A stretch of DNA of 64,000 bases, taken from contig OY288259.1 in assembly GCA_958450325.1 (NCBI GenBank), positions 28,328,734-28,392,733 of the forward strand, in the 5' to 3' direction. The translations under genes were made by a program, and so were the position numbers. The notes under the pieces were generated by a model. That model searched no databases. It was not told the origin of the DNA and saw only the letters and a program-made list of their open reading frames with translations. Position 1 is the stretch's first letter. Each line of letters starts with the position of its first letter. The DNA is from Agrostemma githago. Taxonomy: Eukaryota > Streptophyta > Magnoliopsida > Caryophyllales > Caryophyllaceae. Below, piece after piece: positions 40,892 through 52,517 of the stretch.

Positions 40892-41903
40892 CACTACTAC
40901 AAAAAGGGACAAAGAAACCATTCCAAAAAGGCCTAAGACACCATTTTGTGGATGGTCTCCAAGTCAAAGGTGTCTTTGGCTAAGAGACCATCTCCAAAAG
41001 TTGATTTCTTTGAGTAGAGTTTAGAGGTCACTTTTAAGAGATATATGGTTTCTTTGGTGTATATATTAAAAACCTTTTTTCAAGGATATATGATTTCTTA
41101 TTTCAAGTTAACAAAATCATCTAACACACTTAAATGATTTCTTTGCCTTATTATTAATAACCATGGAACTAAGAAAAATGGTCTCTTTGATCTTTTTTTT
41201 CTTTTCCATGATATTTGAGAGTCCAACTACGGAGTATTAAACAACATAAACTATTTTTTTTCTATTACTTAAAATAGACAATGATTTCCAAAAAAATAAC
41301 ATACTATATATTAATGCCAAAATATTTTCAAAATTACATCGGAAGCACACAATAGTGCAAATAACATTATTATTCTCGAAAATTATTGGACATGTTTTCT
41401 CAAACAAAAGAGAAATACAAATGGATCAAAGTATCCACTTCAACGATGAACTTCTAAACATCCTCGTCCATCGTTTAAATCCTCTAATGATCTTTTAGAT
41501 TCACAAATTCATTCCCTCGAGTGTCCAACCTTTATGGCCACACGTCTCAACTCTCAAGTTATCCCACTCAAAGTCATTCTTGCAGTACGCAGATCGAACC
41601 TGCATTGACAGTACATAATTAGAGAACCGGGTTTCGACAATCACGAATCATTAGGGAATCATTCGACAATCATGACCTTAAGTTGATTAAAGAATTATGG
41701 AATAATTAACTTGCAATATCAAATTAGTTACGGAGTACTAAACCCAATTCTAACTATTTTGACTCTAAAACGTATATATCTGTTCTTAAAGGAGATAATG
41801 AAATTAACTTTATATATATATATCACACAATAAAAAGATTACTCCTACTGTATTTAGCTGAGTGTCAAACTAAGTATGAAGGGTAACCGGTGATTATGGT
41901 TAC

Positions 41904-42276
41904 CTTCAAGGTAGTTTTCAATGGCAGTTTAGACCTTGGATCGAAAATTTGTGCAGCGTTGATAAGAAAATCAGGTTTTTTTGACGTAACCGCATCCTCC
42001 ATTTGCTCTAAACATCCCCTGCATTTGCCAGAGAAATCTACCATAGACCTGTATCGGCTGTATGTAATAACAATGAAGCTTGTTATATCATGAATCAAAC
42101 AGGTACGGTGTTCATTGAAACGACGAAAGCCGAAGCTAGTGATTAAGATAGAGTAAACCTGCATATTAAAGGCGACCATTTGAGCTCCATGCATCCAAGC
42201 AAGAAAGGGTTTGTAATTGGAAGATTTAAAACGAGTGCCCTTGGGGTAAATCCTTAGGATGTTCTTCTGCGTAAAC
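41904..42276 (-). pseudogene. Captured PI-specific phospholipase C exons
   Basis: Two exons of a plant phosphoinositide phospholipase C, C-terminal part of the catalytic Y domain. Exon 42276-42159 encodes NILRIYPKGTRFKSSNYKP and WMHGAQMVAFNMQ. A 110-bp intron with GT (42158) and AG (42049) follows. Exon 42048-41904 encodes FLWQMQGMFRANGGCGYV and ends LPLKTTLK before a GTAACC donor. In the second exon a run of seven A (41976-41982) shifts the frame by one base between GYV and KKPDFLI, so the reading frame is broken. The X domain and most of the C2 domain are absent. The retained intron shows capture at DNA level. Confidence 0.85.
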
Positions 42277-42659
42277 CTGGTTCAGTACAGACTAAACATT
42301 ACTAAATGGGTGTCTATGTTTCTCCGACTTGGGTGAAAGTGTCTCAGTCTCACGGCCTATTGCTGCTAATCATGTCCATTTTAAAGAACAAAGCTTATAT
42401 GAATATGACCTAATTGTGATGAATTTAATTGATGAACAAAGCATATACATGTATTAGGGAACGAAAATACAGCGGCAAATGAAAAGAGATACGGAGTACA
42501 AAATACAGCATACCTTGTTTGATTAATCCAAATGTGTTTTTTTCTTCAAACACAAGCTTATGAATTCTTCAACCGAACTGAGAACATCAATTCAAGATCA
42601 TGAGCATTCTTTTATCACGTAAGAAGTAAGAAGCAACAACCACTGACTTCAATACTAAC

Positions 42660-43582
42660 CAACATTTGACATGGGAGTCTGAGATGCAGCTCTGTTCAAT
42701 TTAGCCATCCTTGATCCCCTTCCTTTCCCTACTTTTCCAGACACGGGTGTCTTAAAGGGGCTGTGAGCTGCTACTTGAGTGTGTCCTGGACTAGCTGTCC
42801 ACTCACTTGGCTCCGCCTTATGCTCATCTGCACAACTCTTCCGCTTCATTGGCTGAAAGCACCGAAAAACCGTCTGGAACTTAGTACCAACCAAATATGA
42901 GTTCATAAGACAGATGGATACATAACACCAATCCAATTAATCATCAAACAATCACTCATTCACTCCAATCATCGGTCCAACTATGAACAATTCACTTCCA
43001 AGGCCGGGAAAAGGTCGGCAAGCGCATGAACTTAATCCATGATTAGCTCAATAAAAAATAATGAAACACAAAAACTAACATAACATCCAATTAATCATCA
43101 AACCAGCTCCAGATCCAGTAATCATCAAACAATCACTCGTCCACTCCGATAATCAGTCGAACTATGAACAATGCACTTCCGCGATGAAGAAAATGGTGGC
43201 AAGTGCATGAACTTAATCCACAATTAGCTCATGCAAACATCATCAAACACCAAAATTAACACAACATCCAATTAATCAACAAACAAGCTACAAAATCAAG
43301 TCAATTCACTAAATAATTCATCAAATTAAGCTCCAACACGACATAAACCTCATCATACAAAGTAATTAACCTCAATTAAAGCAAATGAACAAAATAAGAA
43401 ACGAGAAAATTGAAGAGGAGGAAGAGAAGACAGACAGTTACAGGAGGTTGGAGGCTGTGAGTTTCGGCATCGAAACGCGGCGGCGGCGGAAGAAAGCGGT
43501 GGTAGTCGGCCGGCGGCTTCATGGCGTCGAACGGAAGTTGTCGGTTCAACTGAGGTGGTGGTGGCAGCGGCGGAGTGTTCAT
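42660..43582 (-). pseudogene. Captured E2F transcription factor 5' exons
   Basis: Exon 1 (43582-43442, 47 codons from ATG) encodes QLPFDAMKPPADYHRF, typical of the N-terminus of plant E2F proteins. It ends at a GTAACT donor. Exon 2 (42852-42660) follows a TTTCAG acceptor, is in the same phase and encodes PMKRKSCADEHKAEPSEW, SPFKTPVSGK and SQTPMSNVG, the region just before the DNA-binding domain. It ends at a GTTAGT donor. The DNA-binding, dimerisation and transactivation parts are missing. The intron (42853-43441) contains an imperfect tandem duplication. Whether it is transcribed cannot be seen. Confidence 0.8.
42945..43290. repeat. Imperfect tandem duplication, about 180 bp unit
   Basis: CAATCACTCATTCACTCC... 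near 42950 and CAATCACTCGTCCACTCC... near 43130 begin two diverged copies, each continuing with GAACTATGAACAAT-type sequence and GCATGAACTTAATCCA, inside the E2F intron. Confidence 0.7.
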
Positions 43583-43933
43583 GCTTTGCTTGTACTTCGG
43601 CGGCGATTGAGAAGGTAGTTGCGGCGGCGACGGCGGAGGAGGAGGAGGAAGAGGGGGGAAAACGAGGGAAAGGAGGAATTTGGTTCGGATATAGATGTGG
43701 AGGGAAGCTAAACCCCAACCTTTTTTTCAATTAAAAATTGATATACACAAGTAGAAGTGTAACATACAAGTGAAATGAAGGATTAGGGGATTAGGGAGGG
43801 AATGGGGAGGTGGCTGTGGCGGTGGCGAAGGGAGTGGAGGATTAGGGGATTAGGGATGGAATGGGGAGAGTGTTTTCAATTTTTAATGGAGTGAAATAGA
43901 GATTCTTTGTTATATAGAGTAGTACCTAAAGCT

Positions 43934-44121
43934 AAGAGACCATTTGATAATGAAATGTTTTCTTTGTTATTAGAAACTCATAAGAGATCATTTTATAATG
44001 AAATGGTTTCTTTGTTATTCATAAGAGATCATTTGATAATTAAATGATTTCTTTGTCATTCATAAGAGATCATTTGGTAATTAAATGATTTCTTTGTTAT
44101 TCGTAAGAGATCATTCAATCT
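43934..44121. repeat. CACTA subterminal tandem repeats
   Basis: Four to five copies of a 41-bp unit of the form ATAAGAGATCATTTGATAAT...TTTCTTTGTTATTC. Subterminal repeats are the known transposase-binding sites of CACTA elements. Similar AAGAGACCAT and TTTCTTTG pieces lie near the left end (about 40930-41060). Confidence 0.8.
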
Positions 44122-44580
44122 TTATCAAAGGTTTCTTTGATTTAAGAAATCATTTTTATATTTTTATTGTCTCTTCTCAATGCTTTCTTTTCCCAACTTT
44201 GTAGTAGTGGGGGTGAACCGGAACAAAGCTTGAAGAAGTACTCTTATGTACTTGATGATTATGACTCCGAGAGTGAGGAGGATGAGAGCCCAATTCATGG
44301 GTTTGATGACAAGTTAAAGTGCAAAGACAAGGAAGAAGATGAGCCTCCCTTGGGGCCGCATGAGGACCGGTGGACGTTTGGGTATATCTCCAAGGACCAA
44401 AAGTACAAGTTCAAGTCGTTGAACTTGGAAGAGCGGGATGCCCCGGGAACGTCGAGGCAAGGCCTTGAAGAGCCTCGGGATGTGGTCGGTTATATCTCGA
44501 GCTTGATTGAAGACTTCTCTAGGGCCTTCGACTTGTTCTTACGTGCCCTTGATGGAGATGGAATTGTTCAAGGTTGTTGA

Positions 44581-47500
44581 AAAAGATTGAACAAAGCACC
44601 ACCTTGGTTTGACGGAGTCCCACAAGAACCGTCTCCTTGTATATATCCTTGTATTATATTTGCTTTGGATTTTTGTGAATTCTTGTTATTTGAATTGATT
44701 GATGAGCGTTGTGAGGGAGAGAGTTTGATGTGTGTTTGAGTAATGCTTTATAGGTGAAGGGAGAACGCTCCTAGAGAGGATTGGCGATGATACACCTTGG
44801 GTTGTAGGCACGAGGATCGAGTTTTTGAAGCTTGGAGCAAGCTTTTGGGGATTGCGGAAGTGAAGAAGACCCATCCCGGCCGGGATGAGGCGTCCCGACC
44901 GGGAAGGGTAAGGCAACCCGACCGGGAAGGACCCGTCCCGATCGGGATGGGTGCGCCATATTCGGAGCATCCTGTGAGTCCGTCCCGACCGGGATGAAGG
45001 CGTCCCGACCGGGACGGGTGCGGCATCCCGACCGGGAAGGAGCCGTCCCGATCGGGATGGGCGTACCAAGGTTTGAGCTCACTGTGTGTCCGTCCCGACC
45101 GGGACGGGTGAGGTAACCCGATCGGGATCAGTCTTCCCGACCGGGATGATCCTCTGCTCCCCCTTTGTGATTCTTCTTCGCTAATCAAGTCCACCCAACC
45201 GTTTTATGCCCCCTCCCAACCTCCCTAGCTACCCCAACCTTATCATATGCCCCATATACTTCATTTTCATGCCCTCACTCCATTTCTTATTCACTTTACA
45301 CCGACTCTCACATCAAATACCATCCCCTCACACCATTACTATCCCGACCATGACTCCTTCTTGAGTGTGAAGCGAGATGGCACCCGAGAAGACAAGCGAC
45401 GAGCCTTCAATGATCATCGAGACGATGGAGCAAGTGAGTTACTAACCGCTCGGTTTGGTAACTATCCTTACTTTTCCGTCTTTTTATCGCTTGTTTTTCA
45501 TTGTTTGCCCCCATTCCCTTGAGTCATGGGATCTTAGTGGCCTTCGAGGCCGTAGTATGGTTGCTCCCGACTCCCGACGACGTGATTACGTCGAGAGTCA
45601 ATCGATTAGTCCAATTTGCAAGTTTTTCACTTTCTTTTTTTTGAGGATCTAGTCGGATTTAGGCGGAATCCGGGCTAGGTGACTTGATTACACCTAGCCC
45701 TCCCCTCCCATTTCCTTTTATTTCCTTCTTTTTCTTTCTTCCCCCATCCATATCTTTTTCTTGTCTCGGCCCATGGTGACTTGACTTCACCCCGGCCGGA
45801 CACCTTCTACCCTTTTCTCCACCTTTGTTTTTAATTTTAGCTTTATTTCCGTAGTTTATTTTCTTTTCTTTTGTCTCTCCGCACACTACGATTGAGCATA
45901 TGAGGACATTGCTCGATTTAAGTGTGGGGGAGCGATATTCTATCGTAGTTAGTTTTATTTTTCCCTTTTTTCGAAAAATAAAAAAAAAAACCCTAAAAAT
46001 TTGAAAATTTTCACAAAAATCAAAAAGATTTTTCTTTTGTGTGTTTTCCTTTTGTGTCATTGTGTCGTATATTTGTTTTGTGTGCGTGTTTTGCCTCCCT
46101 TTTTCCTTATAGGTCGCTTAATCACCGCTAGCTTTGGAGAGCTTTCAAGACACCCGGTAACATCTTTTCAACCCTTTTTCCTCTTTGTTTCTTGTGGAGT
46201 TTGGAGGAGTTTTGTGTTGTGGTGTGCTCGGGTGGAGCTTTGTAAAGTTTGTGGATGATTGGTTGCTCATTTGGAAGTTCGGGGTGGTGTGTGTTTTGTA
46301 TGTGTTCATTTTGTGTTGTTCTTGTTTTGTTGCTTTTGTCTCTTTTTCTTTCGTTTTCGTTTATTCTTTGTTTTGTGTTGTGTTGTGTTGTGTGTAAACC
46401 GTTTTTGAAAACCCGGTTTAGAGGCTAGTGTGCAAGTGTTTACTTTCCCATTCTAGTAGTATTATTCGAGTCTTGGACTTTACTCTAGTAGAATGACCCT
46501 AAATCAATGATTTCGTTGGTCCTTTATTTTGAGTCCACCTAGCTTACTAGGAATTTACTGCGGGATTTGCACCTTTGACCATTATGACCACCCACGGTGT
46601 GAAAAGGCCTTGGTTACCGAGTCTCGTCCCCTAGGTGACCGTGTTTAGGATTGTTTTGATTAGTCCAAGTTCTACACTTTTTGTGGGTTTGAAGGGAAAT
46701 CGCGACCCCCGACTTACCCATTACCCTACCTTCCTCACATACACACACAATAAAATGCAATTTGTTGATTCTCTCTTTCTCGTTATACAATGAAAATGCC
46801 AACAAAGCCAAATCTTGCCAAAAAGGGCAAAGAAAAAGAAAAGAAAGAAAAAAATGAAAGAAATAAAAGAATGAAGAAAAAGAAAGGGCACAAAAGCCAA
46901 AAAGAAAATAGAAAAGAAGAAAAAGAAATGGCATGGCAAAACAAAGCAAAAATGCAAAAGAAAAGAGAAAATGCCACAAGAAAACCCGATTCACAAAAAT
47001 AACCCCTACCTCTCAAAATAAGCCTTTTTCCGACTTTTGCCGTGAAGAGTCTACCAAAGGACCGAGTCCCGAGGAAGGATGATAGCGGCATTAGTCGGTC
47101 TTCCCTCATTTTGCATGTTTTCCACCTTTTTACTTGGACTAGTTAGGCGGTCTTGGACAAGGGACGACCCTCTTGGCTCACGCTAAAGGGGGCGGGGTCT
47201 CACTTACCTACAGTGTCGACTAACACCGTGGTTCTTCGCTATTCCACTCCGCCGATCGTCCCGTAGTACGTTTTTAGAAAGTTAGGAGGACCTAGGTAAG
47301 TTACCAATGTTTTTATTGCTTTATCGTCATACTATTAGGGTTTAGTTCACCTCGGTTTGTATTGCTAGCTTGGGAACGTTGTCACTTACCTCGAGTCCTA
47401 AACCGGTGTTTCGTTCACCGCTTTTAGAGGGAAGCGGTATTTCTTTTGTTTTGGGTGCAACCGTCTACGTGTTTGTTTGTGTGTTTGTTTGTTTATGTGT

Positions 47501-47681
47501 TTTGTGTCCGGTTGCATCCACAGTTTTGTCGCAAGACCCAGCTTGCCTTGCGGAGTGCACTTTTCCTCTAAGTGCACTCGCGTGAGTTTAAGGGGCGTAG
47601 GGTGCGCTAATACCCATGCGGCTAGTTTAGTAGTTAGTGTGTGCTTACTCGAGGGCGAGTAAGGGTTAAGTGTGGGGGAGT
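44581..47681 (+). mobile_element. 3' non-coding region of Athila C element 2
   Basis: Near-duplicate of 33100-36222. Palindromes 44873-45150 (fewer units), hairpins 45569-45599 and 45672-45700, lysine-rich tract 46790-47002, pre-PPT hairpin 47644-47663. No convincing gene. Confidence 0.85.
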
Positions 47682-49277
47682 TGATAAGTGTAGTTTGTAG
47701 TGCCTATTTGTTGTGTTTTGGTCCCTTATTCCTTGTGGAATAGCTTCTTTGGAGCGATTCATGGGCTTCTTATGCTTCCTGTAGTTCATTTCAGGTTCCC
47801 GAGGCCGAATTGGAAGAGTTGGAGCGATTCCGACTCAATACATACACATTTTGGAGCCAACGAGATTAAGGAACGATGACTCGAGACCTTGGAATCGACC
47901 CCAAGACCTTGGGACCCAATCCCGAGCCTCCGAGACCCGATCCCGAGTCCCGAGAATCGGTGGGAAGCCCATGAGAGGCAAAGAAGGACCAAAGAGTGTT
48001 TAAGGAAGGCATACAAGACCCATCCCGTTCGGGATGGGGTGCTACATTAGGATGGCTGCTGTGAGCCCATCCCGGTCGGGACCAACTCATCCCGATCGGG
48101 ATGACAGAGCCGTCCCGATCGGGATGATCCATCCCGGTCGGGAAGCTACAGAGGCAGCACGGGCTTCTTCTTTTCTTCTCCTTCATTCTTGTACCCATAT
48201 ATATACTCCCTTCTTGTAATTTTAGGACATCTTATCTTACCCTAGACTAGTTTAAGCCTCCATTATCATTCTAAACCCTAGATTTACTCTCACTCATTAA
48301 GTTGTAATCTCTTTTTAATCTTTAGATAATTATTGTAATTAGTCTTGGATTAGGGGATTCTTGAAGATTGTTCCAAGCTTGACAACCTTGGGATTGTATT
48401 TGGGTTTCTCATTAATGCAAGTTTTCATCTTTTTCATCATAGTATTGTTGGTATAGTCTTCTCTACTCTAATCCTTGTTTATTTAATCTAGTTTCAATCT
48501 TTTTATATTGTTCTCATCATTGTTCTCATTGTTCATAATGGGTGCTTGGTTTATAAGTTTGTTTTCTCTTGTGAATGTTAGTTTCTCATTGATAATGAGT
48601 GAGTTGTTTCTTTGTGGGGTTAGTAGGGGGATTAGGGGTAGATTATGGATGATTAGGGTTGATTAAGGGGAAAAGGTTGTATCTTTGTTGTTAGTCACAT
48701 TGTAGGCACTCTATGTGTTTGTTGATATGCTTGTGTGAGTTGTAGTGGCCATGCTTCCCATGCTTGTGTTCATCTTCTCATTGATTGCTTATTTTGTGGA
48801 AATGTTGAGAATAGTCATAGTCACGAGAGTGCCGACTAGGGTCTAAGTTGCGAGAGCCCGGACTCACCTTGACATCGGTCTAAGTTGCGAGAGCCCGGAC
48901 CGACTCTAGCAATTAGGAGACACCTATACCCTTGATCACCCCAATTATCCTTCTACCTCTATGAACCCGACCTACCCCACTTCTTTCCATATTTGAGTTC
49001 ATATTCTTAGTTAGACATCGTTTACTCTAGTTTATTTGTTAGATCGATCATTAGCATTGTTTAGCATTGATAGTCTAGTTCTTATTCCTCCTCCTCAATA
49101 GTTTTCCTTTCATTGCATTCTTTGTGTTCGTTTGGTAATCTAGTCTCGTCGTAAGCCGACCTAGTCTAAACTTTGATATACCGTCCTCGTGGATACAATC
49201 CCGACTTACCCTAGCTACCCGCTAGGTTAGTCGATGTTATATTGATTGGCTAGGGACGTGACGAATCCCTACCATCA
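47682..49277 (+). mobile_element. Athila-type LTR C3 (3' end of C array)
   Basis: 1596 bp, TGATAAGTGTAG to CCCTACCATCA, with polypurine tract before it and the duplication GATTT after it. It shares most differences from C1 with C2, plus a few private changes near its right end (for example CTACCCGCTAGG near 49215). Confidence 0.95.
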
Positions 49278-50342
49278 GATTTTAACGAGTTTTGTTCTCG
49301 GGATTTTAACGAGTTTTGTTCTCGGGATTTGATATATTTGGGAATGTGGTGCTAGGAAGTAAATGGCCTTGATGACTCGAAATCTGGAGCTCGGTTCTGT
49401 GGAGCTGAGGCTTCGAGAGCCGGTTTGATAATGAAGTATCTGGTTTCGATGTCTGGCCCTAATTGTTAGGGGTATCCTATGGAGCTTGAATCCTCAGAAT
49501 TCCGGGCTGTCTCTGGCCTGGGTCTCGGGAAGGTCTTGAGTGTTGTAATGTGGGAAGGCTAGATGTGGTGTTAGCTGACCAGCTTGATTGTCACTCCCCT
49601 ATTGGATGGTATTGATAATTTTGAATTTGACCGTACTACGGTCAAAGGATTTTCACTTGAGTTGACCGTTGACCACGGTCATGGGTTTTGATAATTTTGA
49701 CGTACCCTGGTCGTGGGGCTTTCACTTGAATTGACCGTTGACCACGGTCATGGGTATTCTGAATTTTTTGATGATGGCTTGCTTTTTGTTTTGGCCTTTT
49801 GCTTTTTTTTTTCTCACGGACTTTCGATTTTTTTTTTTTTTTGTCCAGTTTTCTTTTTTTTGCTGGCCTGTTTTTTTTTTGTTTTGGCCTTTTGCTTTTT
49901 TTTTGCCGGTCAGACTAACACCTAAGGTAGGGATTGGTTAGTCTTATTGGAGGAGTGTTTTATTGTGGGAAATGGGCTTGCCTCCCTTCTTGAACCCAAA
50001 CTAGGAGATTACCTAGATTTGTCATAGGATTCGATACTGCTCCTGCTACGGGTAGTTATGTGGTTTTTCTATACCAGACACGGAGTAGGTAAAAGGAAAA
50101 CATGGGCTCGGTTTCCTGCAGTCATCATAGATGTGCTTATAATAGTCACGTGCATGTGCTCACAGTGTATGATGGTGTTCATCATGTTCTCGGAAACACA
50201 TAAGGAAAGTATATATGAGAAAGAATGTTGAAAGCTGATTTTATTGAATTTTGAAAAAGAGGACAGAATACAACTGACTCTGACTCTGTCTTTGACTTTG
50301 ACTTTGGAATAGAACATCCTAGACTCAGACCCAGACTCGGAC

Positions 50343-51019
50343 TTAAATCAAATCCTGACTCTTGGGTGCATGAGAGGTAGATTGGATGCTTCGGTCATCG
50401 GGCCCTGTGTAGTCCACGAGGGGCTTTGTAAGTGACAGTGTTTCCAAAACGGGCGTCTTCCCGTCATCGAGGAAGTCTTGAATGAGGTGTTTCAGCTTCC
50501 AGCATTGTTCTGTATCGTGTCCCCTCCCCCTGTGGAATTTGCAGTAATGCTCGGCGTTCCATGCTTTGGAACGTTTCTCCACAGGTGGGTCGGCTGTTGG
50601 GTCTATAGGTAGCACTAGGCCCTCGGAACCAACCTCTGCAAAGCGACGGTGTAGGACATATCCAAGTGGGTAAATGTCCTTTCCTTTGACTGGTTCTTGA
50701 TTTTTGGAGAGGTGACTTGAGGGTTACCTCTCTCGGCCTTGCCATCTTGAGGGTATCCGCCAGTTTCGTAAGATTGTTCACCCTTCAAATGGCTCGGTTG
50801 GGTGATCGCCTGCCTTGCCCGCTCTAGCTGTGTTAGACGAGATCGGGTTCTTGCAAGGTCTTCTTCAATGGTGGTTACCCTGGAACATAGGTTATCTAAG
50901 GCAGTATTGATTTTCGAGAAGATGTTGTTAATGGAGCAAGATAGCATAAGCATACTCCCCTGGATATCCCCTTTCTTGATGGCGTGGGATTTGTTGTGGT
51001 TTGGTAGCGTCTCGTTCAT
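50343..51019 (-). pseudogene. Tat-type Gag remnant, frameshifted (copy A)
   Basis: Frame 1 from ATG at 51019 has a likely coiled coil (INTALDNL...TTIEEDLARTRSRLTQLERAR, residues about 35-70) and ends with TFTHLDMSYTVALQRLV then a stop near 50615. One base out of frame, the sequence continues EGLVLPIDPT and CKFHRGRGHDTEQCWKLK, a CX2HX4HX4C knuckle typical of Tat-lineage Gag, to 50343. The central capsid domain is missing between the coiled coil and the knuckle. No protease or polymerase is seen. Confidence 0.75.
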
Positions 51020-51271
51020 AGGGTCCCTGATCGGAAGAAATGACGGGTGTTAGAACTCGCCTAAACTCGGCTTTGCGCAAGAGAGAGAGTCAAACTACAC
51101 ACGGCCCGGGGTGACGAGTCGACAAAGACTCTCGGCTCGGGATACCTGAATGTTGACCTCGACGAGGTAACGACCGCAAATTAGACTCGAGCCGCAGAAG
51201 GGTGAGTCCGAAAATGGGGCGACCATGTTTGACCTGGGTTAGACCCTCCTAAGACCAGTATGTAGGGTACG

Positions 51272-51357
51272 ATTCTCGGAGTGACTGTGATTAATCACTC
51301 CGTCGGAGAATAGCCCCCAATGTGAAACTAAGGACTCAGATGGTGTGGCATCTAAGT
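51272..51357 (-). other. Leader hairpins of Tat element, copy A
   Basis: 51272-51311: arms of the form ATTCTCGGAGTGA and TCACTCCGTCGGAGAAT with one small bulge. 51334-51357: arms ACTCAGATG and CATCTAAGT, one wobble or mismatch (perfect in copy B at 58719-58742), 6-nt loop. They lie between PBS and gag. Confidence 0.5.
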
Positions 51358-52496
51358 GACTCAAAAATGGGTTATGTGAGACACGTGTAAGACATAACCT
51401 TTAGGGCAACCGTGATCGATCGCCCTGCTAAGGGGTGGCTCCCAAGTGGGATCGATAATTTTGTTAAGACTCGAGTGTTGGACGAGTGACCCTTAGACGT
51501 AAGGACCACGAGCCTTTTGTTATAGGGCTATGCCTTGTAAAAGGTTGACTCAGAAAAGACACCTAGACGGGTGACTTGTGCAAGGTGGGCCTCCCTTAGA
51601 ATTCGGCGTGTGGGCCGAGTCCTGTTTGAAGGAAGGTCCTCGTGAGACATCCCCAGACTTTTAGACTCGAGTGTGTAGACGGGCCTTCCTTTGTAGAAGT
51701 ATGTCCTACGTAGGTGGGCCTTGCCTTAGTCTAATAAGGTAGACTGGGATAGGGAAGAAACTCTTGATGTAAGATCGACAGAGTTTCGACGCTACGGAAC
51801 TTGACAACTTAAGACACGACCCGACACTGCTAAATATGGGAAGTCCTAAGGAGAAGAAGGTTTTGAAAATTGATTGTTTTGAAAAAGGACCGAGTGGACT
51901 CGGTGAATGGCCCAAATTTCAGAAAAAAAAAGACGAAAAGTCATTGGGCCACGGGTTTTGAAAGTTCGAAAGTATTTTCGAGTTTTGAATCGGGCAGCAT
52001 ACCGTCTAGAAAATAGGCTATTTTGAGTAAAATCATAAGTCCTAAATTCGGTATGTGTCCCGGGTTTTGAAATTGAATAGTTTGAAAAAGATGCAATCTT
52101 GAAAAAAGAAGGTTTTTGAAAACGACTCGGAAACCAAGTAGCACGTAATCACACAAGCATTATAACGACGCCATGTATGCTCTATACTAAGTCTCGGTCG
52201 GTCTATAAGGGGTCTATACCAGTGTACATAGTCTAGACGTTGATCGGGACGGACTTCCTAAGTCGAGTTGATCTTAGAACATGCCGCGAAACCCACTCGA
52301 ATCGACTATGGACACCTTTTGACATATCCATATTGGAGTACATTAACGGTATAGTGGGACGTCGGTCGCGAGTACCGGCCTGGGAAAATATGGGTTATGC
52401 ATGAACCGTAGAACTAAAACGCGTATTGTATTCGTCAAACGATTTCTATTCGAGTCTCACCCTGAGGATGCCGATGGTAAGTCACGCATCAGTTAA

Positions 52497-52514
52497 TCCC
52501 CAGCGGAGTCGCCA
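52497..52514 (-). other. Primer-binding site of Tat element, copy A
   Basis: TGGCGACTCCGCTGGGGA on the minus strand, 3 nt after the LTR end. Its complement ends in CCA as a tRNA should. From memory of Ogre/Tat elements this is the tRNA-Arg type; the tRNA identity is inference. Confidence 0.7.
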
Positions 52515-52517
52515 AAT

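Larger units (their letters stand above)
40892..44209. mobile_element. CACTA (EnSpm) transposon carrying host gene pieces
   Basis: 3318 bp with ends CACTACTACAAA (40892-40903) and TTTGTAGTAGTG (44198-44209), a perfect 12-bp terminal inverted repeat, the next 20 bp also similar. The host sequence has eight G split 4+4 around it where five are expected, so the target duplication is GGG, 3 bp as usual for this superfamily. Four copies of a 41-bp subterminal repeat lie at the right end. No transposase frame is visible, so it is non-autonomous. It carries exons of an E2F factor and of a phospholipase C, both on the minus strand. Confidence 0.93.
38032..44580 (+). pseudogene. Athila C gag-pro with nonsense codon and CACTA insertion
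   Basis: Near-identical to the intact gag-pro at 29872-33099 but broken twice. Codon 169 is TGA at 38536-38538 where the intact copy has CGA, a C-to-T change. After the protease core (DLGASVSIIPYS near 40501, IILGRPF near 40714) the gene is split at 40891/40892 by a 3318-bp CACTA transposon. It resumes at 44210 with GGTGAACCGGAAC and ends with the SLIEDFSRAFDLFLRALDG motif and TGA at 44578-44580. The frame between the stop and the insertion is open, from 38539 on. Confidence 0.93.
49278..52517 (-). mobile_element. Tat element internal region A, 5' part
   Basis: Continuation of 26517-28039 beyond the Athila C array; together they match 55163-59905. It begins with GATTT and the last two minisatellite units. 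Then come a region rich in TTGACC (49622-49760), a pyrimidine tract, the broken gag, a leader of about 1.5 kb with hairpins, and the primer-binding site at 52497-52514. Confidence 0.88.

Noticed and set aside
41865..42194. 109-codon minus-strand ORF as a single gene
   Set aside because: It reads through the intron of the captured PLC exons. The exon structure with GT-AG borders explains the sequence better.
43353..43730. Open 125-codon minus-strand frame over the E2F exon 1
   Set aside because: It overlaps exon 1 in another frame and gives low-complexity serine/alanine/proline sequence; the frame starting at 43582 has the E2F-like motif.
46614..47109. Long phenylalanine/leucine-rich antisense frames (also 35155-35650)
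   Set aside because: Reverse strand of the purine tract; composition artefact.
52497..52514. tRNA gene
   Set aside because: Only 18 nt match a tRNA 3' end; this is a primer-binding site. No full cloverleaf is visible.
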